Below, in pieces: positions 38,101 to 50,100 of a stretch of DNA of 64,000 nt; the first letter of the stretch is position 1, and each line of letters begins with the position of its first letter. The stretch spans positions 558,001 through 622,000 of the forward strand of contig JALIRH010000117.1 of assembly GCA_023055505.1 (NCBI GenBank), written 5' to 3'. The DNA is from Callipepla californica brunnescens. Taxonomy: Eukaryota; Chordata; Aves; Galliformes; Odontophoridae. Position numbers and translations under genes: made by a program. The notes under the pieces are model-generated. The model ran no database searches. It worked only from the letters and a program-made list of their open reading frames with translations, and was not told the origin of the DNA.

Positions 38101-41100
38101 GTACACAGACAGTTTGTTGGACTGGCTGAAAGCTGGTCAAAACAGCATCAGCTAACACGGTTATTTAGAAGACAAACCAACAGCAAACACTGTGGCAAAG
38201 AAAAGCCCTGGTGCTAGAAGACATGGAAGGGAATAATGTCATTGCGTCCTAGAAATCCATATTGCTTAGTATGAGTTAAAGTTCAGCAAAGACGGCTGTC
38301 CAAATGCGTTAAACTGCTAAGAGCAGGGTTTCTTTATGCAGAGTTGCTGTTTCCTATGGAAAAGCTTAACAGTATACAAAATGGGGAATAAAACTGACCT
38401 TATAGAAGGAACTTGAAGGATCACAGTGTGGATTTTTATTTATTTATTAATTTTTGGTGTTCTTTTGAATGCTTTGTCATCCATTTAATTGTTAACAGCC
38501 CTTAAAAATAACCTCTCAAATACTGAGCTCAGAGAAAAAGAAGTGTCTTTCCGAGCTTAATAATAACCTTTTTATCATCATCTGTGGATCTGAGGAAATA
38601 CTTTAGTCTTCAACTATTTTCTTGGTGAAGCTCTGCAGACAACCTGCCCTCAAGAATCTAAAGAACACAGAAAAGGTTATGATTAAAAATAACAGGAGAA
38701 AGGAGTAGAAAATAATGAAGGGACGTGATTGCTTCCCTTGTTTGAAGAGATTGGAGAGCATGATAATAATAAAAAATAGAGAAAGTAGAAGTGAATAGAT
38801 TTTAGTTGAACCAGACCAGATCAAATGCTTCTTTAAAGAAGAAAAAAGTCAGAGAACATATGATGAGCTTTCAGAAGGCTCCATGAGTTTGGATATCTAT
38901 CATTAAGTTTGTAGATTTGAAGGAGGGAGTAATCTATAGCCATGTGCATTCCCAACATCGGTTAAAAAACTAGTGAGATTATTTGTATGTCTAAATGAGG
39001 AAAAAGCTTTCTGAAGTTTCCGTATTCACAAGTGCTGTCACTTCTGAAGTTTCACAAAGAATAAATGAATATAATAAAGGCGAGGTGGCTTTTTGGCATT
39101 TATTATTCAGAACGTGCCATATAAACCAAACGTGGCCTGTGTAGAACTTGTGCTGTGTAACATGTATTCAAATTTTATTCCAAGGAATTGATTAAAAAGG
39201 AAACTAAAATTAGAATGTGGGAAACTAAAGCAACAAAGCTTGGTTCAGGATTGTTCTGAGCATATGTTTGTGCAGCCTTGAAAGACTCTTTTGTAACTGA
39301 ATTTCATAGGCCATATCTCTCTGCAGATTTTTAAGGTGTTTCTTTAAAAATACTGTCCAAGTCAGCTATGTATTTGTGCACTGTTTTTGTTTCAGCTGTT
39401 TTTAAATCTCAGGTAAGATTTTTCTGGGGAGGTTTTGATGTAAAATATTTATTAACTAAAGAAGAGGGGAAGATGTTAAAATTAGCTGTTAGAATACTTC
39501 AAAGAAATGGTAGCTGGTTCTTCTTTCTTTGTGAATTTTTACTGAGGAAGGTATGTCTGCCAGCTTTCCAAAAATAAATTATTTGTCATCAGGAAACGTG
39601 CATCATAGAAACAGATTGTCTGGGGATCCTGTTGTTTGATTATTACTTTTGCCTGCTTAAATGATTTGTTTAGCTTTAAGTATGTACTTCTGTACTCAGA
39701 TTCTATAAAACATGATAGATTAGTGAAGTTTCATAGCATGAAGAGGTAAGTATAAATGAAAACAACTTCCCTCAAAACTAGGTAAATATCAAACCAGAAG
39801 TACCTGTGCTCAACAACCTTCTGAAGTAGCCATAAAAGAGAAGAATAGGGAGTGCATATGAAGTGTCATTGAATTCCTCCATGCAGCAAAAAATGGCACC
39901 CGTTTATCTTCATTAGGGCTTACTGAACAATTCTGGACACCAGACAGTGGATGTGAGCACTCTGAGGTGATGGGTGGTGCGTTTCAGCTGTGGTGACAGT
40001 GGGTACCTCCTCTGGTACAGACTTCGTTTAATCCAGCAGTGTTAGTTTGCTCTTTTTATTTGTTGTTGGGTCAGTGGAAATAAATGGGAGGCATTACTTT
40101 CGGAGCAACCTATGTATTTGTATACCAGTTTTGCTACAATCGATGACACTTCTGTCTGTAGTTTAGGCCTTGTGCTATGCTGTAGCTGTGTTAGTTACTG
40201 TCAAAAACTTCTATCTCCGTGTCACTGAGGAGAACTGCTTGCTCTCCTTTAGCTCACTCTTCTTTGAATGCTTGCTTTGTGCTTTGTATACTATGTATCA
40301 ATGATCTTGAGGGTTCACGATAGATTTATCCCAGGAGCATATATATGTCTTGCTCTCCTAGAGAAGTCCGTGCAGAAGTAACTGCTCCCTCCTGCTACTT
40401 TACTGAGGAGCTTGGGTTGCCTTGTGACCTGCATTGCTAGAATCTTCCCTTCTCAGTTCCCCATGCAGCCATAGGCTCACAGGAATCATTCTGCATGTCC
40501 ATGTCTAAATTTTAAATAGAATGGGATGCAGTAGAAGTCTTGCTTGTCATTTTCTGAGAAGTTAATGAATAGCATGTTTAAAAAAGAAGAAAAACCAAGA
40601 AAAAAAACACTCTAATGGAGATGGCTATGTTGCTTTCTTAGCTTTGTATGCATAAACCCACGTGATGTGTGTACATATGACTGCCTAACTTTGTGCAACT
40701 ACACCAGACAGTCCCTGCAGTACACAGGCTTTGTGTGTCTGATACTGCTGTTCCTCTGGATTCTTTAATTATCAATCGTAGCTGTGATGGTGTGGACGCT
40801 GTTGAGGTAGAATGTTCTGAGTAGTTCATATTCTCATCTTTCTGGCAAACGTATTGATTTCTATAACTAGAATAATAATAAGCAATGGTTAACTGCCTTT
40901 CATCAATGTGGTGACTGCCTGTCTGAGAAATTACAACTTTAGTTTTAGCTTGTATATAAAGGAAGCCATTCTAAAGAAGTGATACTTCAGTGGCTTAACT
41001 TCTGTACAACTTATCCGCGTGTCTTGGAAAGTTAAACAACTTCAAACAGAATATCTTTTATTTTCCACTTTGCTATAGTGCTTTTTGAGCGTCTTCATTT

Positions 41101-44100
41101 ATCAGTGATGCAAAGTATTCTCTCAGTTACCAGAAACGTGTAAGTATATGTGTGCACATATGTATGTGTGTAAAGCAGAAGCACTGCTGAGGCACACTTT
41201 AAGACCTGGCTTGACCTGACCAACTGTTGATGGTAGCTCTGATTTGAGCAGGAGCTTGTAGCAGCAGATCTGAGAGCTCCTCCAAAAACCCTTTGCTCTG
41301 TTGATTTGTAATGTTTTTTTCTTCTTTTTCTTCTATTATATTCTAAACTGATCTTGAAGTACTTTACTGTTCTCTCATGTTATTTTAATCCTGTGTTTTA
41401 CTAAGGCAGATGTTTCGATGAATCTGCCTTCCAGCACTCAGAGGCATGTTTCTTTGTAAATTTTTAAAGGCAGATGTTACCTTAGCTTGAGTTGTTGGTT
41501 AGTTCACTGAAGTTTGATTTGATTACTTTCTGCTGGAAGAGCGTTCATGACTTATTTTCTTTCTGCTGGCTTCAGTGCTGAAGTATTTATGGAAATTCAG
41601 CAAGCTGTTTGAATGACTTCAGTCCGTGCTATCCAGGTTTTTCTCTCTCCTTGAAGATGTTTTTCTCATTTTGTTCAAGTATAATAAAGTAATTAAAATA
41701 CATCAGAAGATAGAGGAGACAAAAACATTGATGTCTGTAATTTTGCAAAGAAGAGTGTTGACAAGGGAGAGTGGGAAGATACTATCATAGATTTCCTCCT
41801 CTAAATTATTTAATGTGGAGTTTCCATGCTGGAGATAAGTTCATGGATGACCTTACTGTTTACTTACATGGCCTTAAGTACGCTGATAGTTTAGACATCG
41901 TGTCTGTTTGCTGTACAAAGTTAAGCTGAGGCAACTGCTGTTTGTCCAGCAGCCAGCTGGTCAGTTGCTTGCTATGTAAAGGCTGATTTAGTCACATCTT
42001 TGTTTCCCGAAGTTCTTAGGCCTAGGGGATTCTAGTAGACTACTGGGCTGGTGCCCGCAGTTTCAATAACTTTTTTTTCCATTTAAATTATAAATTCTGT
42101 TTCAAAGGTGGTTGAAGGGATTTATGCATTTTTCCCAGCTAGTTGCTTTCATAAGCTAGAAAGAATAATACAGAAGGCCACCCTGCAAAAAGCAGCTTAA
42201 TGCACAAGTAAAAGGAGGTTTTTTTTTGTTAACAGAATCATTGGTTGGGCAGGAAATGCCTGTTGCAAACATTCTTTGCCTTGGAAGCTCAAGTTTTGCT
42301 GCTGCTTTTAAATTTTAGGAAAGTGAATTAACCTGTGACAATCCTTGCAAACTGGAGTTGCATTTATTCCTTAATAATATCAGTAGGGAAGGACTACTTT
42401 TTGTCCCTGTTTCAGTGGAACTTACGTTTGTATTACAGAACCGTATACCTTTTTAGCGTTTCAGTAGCATTTGTTTCAGTGACCCTACATTGGATTTTAC
42501 AGTGGATCATCTGGAGTTAAAATTTTTTCTATCTTTATGCAGCTAAAGATGGCCTGAATTGATACACCCAAGTTGTCTCTGTTCAACTGGTATTTTGCTT
42601 GTGCTCTGAGCTAATGTTTGCACTATATGCTGTGAGCCACTTCTGTCTTATTAGAGAGGTATTCTTATGGGTAGTCCTTCAAAAGCGCATTAAAATGTGT
42701 TGGATTTTGTTCTTGCTTTCAATTTGAAGTGTTGCTGTCTGTGCATTTCATGTTGTTTACTTTTCATGATTTTTTTTTTAAACAGGATGATTTAACTTCA
42801 TGATCCTTCTCATAAAGTTTGCAGTAAATGGTATTTGTCACTAATGATCTGCTGTTGTTCAGCCAAGCGGCCTGGATTTGCACAGTTGTAGAGATACAAT
42901 ACAGAGCTCCTCGAAAGGAGTGCTGACAGTTCTGAAGTAATGTGTTGATTTTGACCCAGATTGGTTACCCTGAGTACCATAAAAAATATGAAAAGACTAA
43001 CTGTGCCTGGGTGTGCTGTGCTACTTGCACGGTTTCACAGCTGGCATTCAGTGACGAGATTTAATTATGTCTAAGGGACTGGCATCTCTATCTGCTTTTG
43101 GCTTACTCACTTTGTGCTCATCATATGAGAAAGCAGTGGAGGGAAAAGACTGTGCAAAGAGAAGTTCAAATTTGAATGCTAATGGCCAGCATTTGCAGTC
43201 TGGTAACCTGGCTCCGGCAGATACTACTGTTAGACATCAGATATTCATAGAGCACTTATCCGAATCTGATGATCCACCTTAAAAGTGTACAGAAAGCATG
43301 CCAGTTAGCTAAACAGTCAGAGGATTTAATTGAGTTCATTGTTCACTGAAGTTTGTTAATTTTTTTTCTCAAGACTTGGTTGAGAAAAAATGAATTAAAA
43401 AAAAAAAGTGAGGAATGAAAGGAAAATAGTTGAGTGGTCAAGCAGTTAATATTACTGAATTAAAACCTTATGATGGAGTATTGTAATTCCTATATTTCCT
43501 ATGAACTCTTGAATGTTTTTTTAGCCCTTTTAACTAACGTAAACCACATGAATACCAGAGGCATTCATTTTATGCAGTAAAATGGATTGAATTTACTAAA
43601 ATTTTCATAAATTCCAGGTTTATATAGGATCAAGCTTCAAGTGCCGTGATAATTACAGTGTAGATAAGACAATGCAGAAATACACATTTGACCTTTCCTC
43701 GTGTAACTGAAATGGCTTATTTTAGGATGCAGATCCAGTCATCTTGAAATGATATAGTTACTTGCTTATTAAAATATCAATGAATTAAAAGTTGGTCATC
43801 AAACCCTTTGCATTATAGGAAATTCCTTTTCATCAGAAGTATTTTGGAGGGATTCCTACAGACATTAACCTTTGTACAGTAACAGACATGATGTGTGAAG
43901 TTAATCTGAGAGTAATGCTGTTTCTTCAACAGCCGTCTGCTCAGAGTTGCTTGCTGCACAGAGGCCAAATGAATCATGTCTGTTTTCTAAACCAGTTTTT
44001 TCCTGTTTCTGATTTATTAATTCAGGCTTTCTCTTAATGACAGGCAAATCAGAGAAAAGAGTCTTCCAGATAAGTGTTTGTTTTGATTTGGTTTGTTTTT

Positions 44101-47100
44101 TTTTTTTTTCTTTTGCTTATGTAGAAGTTGTGCTGTTAGTTGATGAAACAATACATACCAGAAGTTGTGCACAGGTCTGCACTTTACCTACTTGTGATTC
44201 ACTGCTTCTTAAACAGCGCAGTCGTTTTGTCCTTACTTCTTCCTTCTCGGACAGTTTGGGATATTCAACATAAGGAACTCGGAAAGGGAAATCCACTGTG
44301 TTTCTGCCTGCCTTATGGATGGGCTGCTGCTTAGCATGCAAGATTTGGTTCCCCGGGGGCAAGATCCTGCTTAGCAGCTGTGAGGGTGAGTGGCAGGCAG
44401 GGGCTTCTGGCCTTTGTTCTGACCTCAACCAGGCTGTCTCTGGGTCCTGCTGGGGAAGGAACTCTCCCGTTTTTGCAAGGGACAGCCTCTCTTGGCCCCT
44501 GTTGAGTGCTGAATTCAGTAGAAATTAGCAAGATGGTAGCTGATTGACAGTAGCTGTCAATCAGGATATTAAGCTTATGAGAGAGAAAAACATTCTCATT
44601 TCATTATTATAAAATGATTATTTAATCAGAAGAAATTTTGCAGAAAATGAGCAGCCCCATCCATCTCATAAGCCTGGATGCTGCTGAGATTTGATATTAT
44701 ACTTTGTGTATGTAAAACTGCACTCTTTTTGAGGTGAGAGACCTCTCTTAAGCACAGCAGAGGTTGCTTTTCCCTTTCCTTTATTCTCCCGTGAAAGTTG
44801 AAGATTTGTGTTGATGTGCTTTCCTCCTTGTCACTTTTCTTAAGCAAATACTTTGCTGCAAATGATAAGTGGGCGCAGAAATAAGGAGTGGAAAGTAAAG
44901 GCAAACGGGCTGACTGCTGAGGGGCAGTAAGATTAAGGAAAAGGAAAGGAGCAAGGGAGGAGAAATGTGACAGGAAGAGATACTGCTGGATGTTAGCAGG
45001 TGAATTTAAGGTACTAGAGAAAGCAAAGGGTTAAGGAAATGAAAGTTTAGGAAAAAACTGGTAAGGGGAAACAGAGTTCTGGGAATAACTCTTAGAAACG
45101 TGTACGAAGAGGGAAAAGAGTGAAATTTAAAGTATGGAAAGAAAGCAGCAAGTAGAACAAGGACGAGAGGTGTAGTTAGTTCTAATAATCTGAATCTTAA
45201 AGGCTGCATGTAAAGGTGCATAGAATTGCCACACAGATAATTGTTTCAGGGTTTGCTCCTGTTACTGTTAGTTTGTGTTCTAATCATAAAATATTGCCAG
45301 TCAAGGTAATCCCAAATTCCTGAACTTTTTTTGGTTCATCGAATGAAAAGTTACGCAGCATTGTTTCTGGTCTTGTCAGATATTAGCCTACACTTAAGAA
45401 AATAGTTGAATATATTCATTACTAAATTAGCTAAGCAGAGTGCATTCACTTGAGTTGGAAGGAAAGCATGCTGCTTATAAATTGTTAAGTAGGACATAAT
45501 TACTGTGTATCTCTTGCATACCTTAGGATGCATTTCCCCATTAAGTATGAGAGTCTTGGAAGCATACCTTCTAGCAAATACATGTTTTTTTGCAAGGTCA
45601 GCAACCCCTGTGATGCAGAATGTTCAGCCTGTGGTTGAATTTGAAAAAGGAAAGAGCAGTTGAGTGTGCTGCTCCAAAAAGATTGGTGACTTGTTTATAC
45701 TGTAGGTTGCTTTACGCCACAGGCTTTGAATTTTCTCTTTGAAAGGAAGAAATGAAGGTTTAAGAAGGGCTGAGTAACTGACAAGTTAGGGCACTTTCAG
45801 TGTTACTTTTGATTATTTTATCACAGACTTGTAATATTTACTTCCTTTAAGTAAAGAATTGAAGTGTATTTTAAATGTGAACATCTTGTAGCTATTCAGC
45901 GTAATATTTGAAATATTTTCATTTTTATTTTTAAACAAAAATTAGAGCATATATCCTAAGTACACACATATGTATATATATTTTTTTTTCACTACCAGTT
46001 ACTTCTGTTTGCTTGAACCTGTTCCTGTAGTTTATGGGTCTCTCTTAAAAAGTTTTTTTTTTTTTTTCTTTTTTTTCCTCATAGAACATAAGCTGATTAA
46101 AAACTAATACCATTTTCCATATTAAAAGGAAAATGTGCTGTGGAAGGATTATGACTATATTAGAACTATTGTGAAGTATAAGAGTGTGCACAGCGGTTCC
46201 TCTAAGTAGAGCACAAAACTTTGTGGATTGCATGGTTTGTTAATTCTGATGATTTTGGTTGTAAGATCCTACAAAACTTAGGTAAATTATAAGGGAGATG
46301 GGCATAGTCTTGATATTAAAGTTGCAACCCAGGGTCACTAAGTTTCCTTCTAACCATACTTTCATTTGAAGTTCTTACAAATCTATCTGCCATCTTGTTT
46401 GCACCCACCCTGAGCAAGGTATCTAGGAATCCTACTGCCTGTACCTGTGTACAGACTCATCACCTAGATGAGGTTGGACGGGACATGTCATGCCATGCCC
46501 ATGCCCATCTGATCCCTCCTTTTTCTCCCCCTCTTTTCCTCGTTTTTCTCCCCCCCCTTTTCCATCAGTGGGAAAACAATTTTAAGAGGAGGTCAAGTTC
46601 AGCCAATGCAAGTCCATACTGAAAAGGCATGAGACACTGAATTATTTCTACCATAGCTGCATTAACCAATGTCCACATTATTATTATTATTTTTTACATA
46701 TATCTAATGTGTGGTGGGAGAGAACAGGATAACAATTTCCAAGTGTTTTCATTTGGAGAGTAAATGAGTTGATACTGACCTTGAGCTACCTGACTGAACA
46801 CGAGTATTTTAGTCTCTAAATAACTAAGATGATATAAATACGGTAGAATGAGCTCTTACGTCTCTGGCAATCAAGAGAGTAGTGATAACTTACTTTGAGC
46901 CATCTGTGCAAAGGAAGTAAGGAGCATAGCTCATCATGAATGCTATGAAACTTACGCTTTATTAATATTTTATATTGAAAATTGTGCATCAAGAATTTTT
47001 ACAACTCAGTTACAGGTTTCTTTTGGCTGTTCTTTAGGATTCTTCTAATATTAGCTCCAGAATTAGAGGGAAAAATGGCTTGAGTTATGCACTGGTGATA

Positions 47101-50100
47101 AAAGCAATAAATTTTATCCTCCCAGTAATGACAGTTTACATGGGTTGATAGTGATAGGACAAAGGGGGATGGTTTTAAACTAAGGGGAGATTTGGGTTAG
47201 GTGTTAGGAGGAAGTTTTTCACTCAGAGGGTGGTGACACAATGGAACAGGTTGCCCAGAAAGGCTATGGATGCCCCATCCCTGGAGGCATTCAAGGCAAG
47301 GCTAGATATGGCTCTAGGGAACCTGCTGTAGTGGTTGCTGACCCTGCCCGCAGCTTGGGGGTTGAAACTAAATGATCTTTGAGGTCCTTTTCAACCCGGG
47401 CCATTCTATGATTCTGTGAAAATAGAGGTAGAGACAAAGGAGCTTGGTTTTGTTGCTTCATTGGTGGGGCTGTTACCATTTCAGCAGTCAGTTCAGTCCC
47501 ATCAACTTGTATAACTGCATCTTTTTGCTGCACTTGGTAGAAATGTCTCTTGGAATGGCGTTTATTTCTCCCAGTAGTCTCTAAGGTCTCTTCCCCCTCT
47601 CTCTTTATATCAAATTATGATTTGGTGAGATAGTCTGCAGAATCAAAAAGAATGTACTTGGTCCACCTTCAAGCTGCCTTTTGCATCATATACCTTAGGA
47701 AAGGTAAGGCAACAAGATAAGGAAAATGAAGAGCTGGGGGAAAAAAAAAAAAAAGAATGAAGTTTAGCTGTAGATCTGTCTTCAGTAAATCACCACTTCC
47801 AGCATAACTGTGTGATACTTTGTGATGCCTACAAATAAGGGTGTTTTCTCGTTTTTCATGGGCTTCTAAGATGTGAATTTGATTCTTAAGCCTTCATACA
47901 ATTCCGGAAGTAGGAGAGTTAAGAGTGGTGTGAAAGCACAGCAGGCTCCCCCAGAACAAACAAGCAAACAGCAAGCAGCTTTTCACGTTATCATTTGCTT
48001 AGCTGAGGGTTGTGGAAAACCTAATTAAAGATAATGTACTGAAACAGAAGCATGTCACATTACTATAGAATAGTAGAAAGTATATATTGTTTGTTTGCGT
48101 CCTCATTTTGGTAGCTGCTTACTACGTTATACTGTGCAGTGACCTCAAGATGAATTAAGGATAGGGCCCTGCAGGTTGCATTTGGGTTTTGCTACAGGAA
48201 ACTTCCCAAGTTTTACTTCCAAAAAAAAAAACTGAAGTATCATTTGAGGACGGATGGATTATATGAACTCGAGCACTGACAAATGATGACACAAAAATAC
48301 AAATGAAAGATTACATTTCTGTGTGCAAGAATGCAAAGACTGGAAGTGCCATAGAGAGTTTAAAGCCCTCTTGACAAGGACTGAATTAGCAGTAATGTTG
48401 GATTTACGAACTCAAATGAATTATTTTTGTTTCAACCGTTAATCAGAAATTAAAATAAATCTTTCTAAAACTGTATGGCAATGTGGCAGCTGAGTTCTTG
48501 TGACGGGAACAAAGCATTTTTTAATGATCTTTCAGTATGTTGTAGGAAAAGGTCATGTTCTTCAAGGTTTTGCCTTGTCAGATCAACTACCACGGTACCT
48601 TATCTTGTTATTCTTGAAGACAACAGTTAGCGTTATTTATCATGACAAGAACTGAGAAATGCACTGTGAGCTCCAGTATTTTTAGATGTGGAAGTTTTAG
48701 TTGAAGTTAATGCCTGTTTTCTGTAGTGAAGGACAAATGCACACACCATGCTAACATTCCCTACAGGCTGTGTCATGGCTCGCTTGCTTTCTGTAATTCT
48801 AGCTACCACACCTTTTTCCCCCTTTTTTTTCCCCCTTTTTTTTCCCCCTTTTTTTTCCCCCTTTTTTTTCCCCCTTTTTTTTCCCCCTTTTTTTTCCCCC
48901 TTTTTTTTCCCCCTTTTTTTTCCCCCCTTTTTTTTCCCCCTTTTTTTTCCCCCTTTTTTTTCCCCCTTTTTTTTCCCCCTTTTTTTTCCCCCTTTTTTTT
49001 CCCCCTTTTTTTTCCCCCTTTTTTTTCCCCCTTTTTTTTCCCCCTTTTTTTTCCCCCTTTTTTTTCCCCCTTTTTTTTCCCCCTTTTTTTTCCCCCTTTT
49101 TTTTCCCCCTTTTTTTTCCCCCTTTTTTTTCCCCCTTTTTTTTCCCCCTTTTTTTTCCCCCTTTTTTTTCCCCCTTTTTTTTCCCCCTTTTTTTTCCCCC
49201 TTTTTTTTCCCCCCTTTTTTTTCCCCCTTTTTTTTCCCCCTTTTTTTTCCCCCTTTTTTTTCCCCCTTTTTTTTCCCCCTTTTTTTTCCCCCTTTTTTTT
49301 CCCCCTTTTTTTTCCCCCTTTTTTTTCCCCCTTTTTTTTCCCCCTTTTTTTTCCCCCTTTTTTTTCCCCCTTTTTTTTCCCCCTTTTTTTTCCCCCTTTT
49401 TTTTCCCCCTTTTTTTTCCCCCTTTTTTTTCCCCCTTTTTTTTCCCCCTTTTTTTTCCCCCTTTTTTTTCCCCCTTTTTTTTCCCCCTTTTTTTTCCCCC
49501 TTTTTTTTCCCCCTTTTTTTTCCCCCTTTTTTTTTCCCCCTTTTTTTTCCCCCTTTTTTTTCCCCCTTTTTTTTCCCCCTTTTTTTTCCCCCTTTTTTTT
49601 CCCCCTTTTTTTTCCCCCTTTTTTTTCCCCCTTTTTTTTCCCCCTTTTTTTTCCCCCTTTTTTTTCCCCCTTTTTTTTCCCCCTTTTTTTTCCCCCTTTT
49701 TTTTCCCCCTTTTTTTTCCCCCTTTTTTTTCCCCCTTTTTTTTCCCCCTTTTTTTTCCCCCTTTTTCTTTCTCAGACGTGTCAGGAAAACCATAGGGTTG
49801 GGGGATAAGAAAAGAGAGTTTGGATAAGGCAATGAAGAGCATTTGTGTGCAGGGATTTGTGTGCTGTTTGGTGCACGGCAGGTGTGGACTGTCTTTCAGT
49901 CTGGCACAAGGAAACAGTTCAGAACAGATGTGGTTGTGCTAATGTGTGCTGAGATTCAGGGACTAAAAGTTGTCTGCCTGGTTTCTCTCTAAATTAAGAA
50001 GATTTAAAGTTGAAAGCAGGTATAAGACCGCAATACAAAAGTTGCCAGGGAAAATACATCTACAGAGATCCCCGTTAAATGAATTGCAGAGATAACTTGC

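Noticed and set aside
48633..49842. Very long frames (347-399 codons) on both strands across the minisatellite
   Set aside because: They exist only because the 13-bp unit lacks stops in every frame; the composition is pure repeat and the flanks carry no homology or splice logic.
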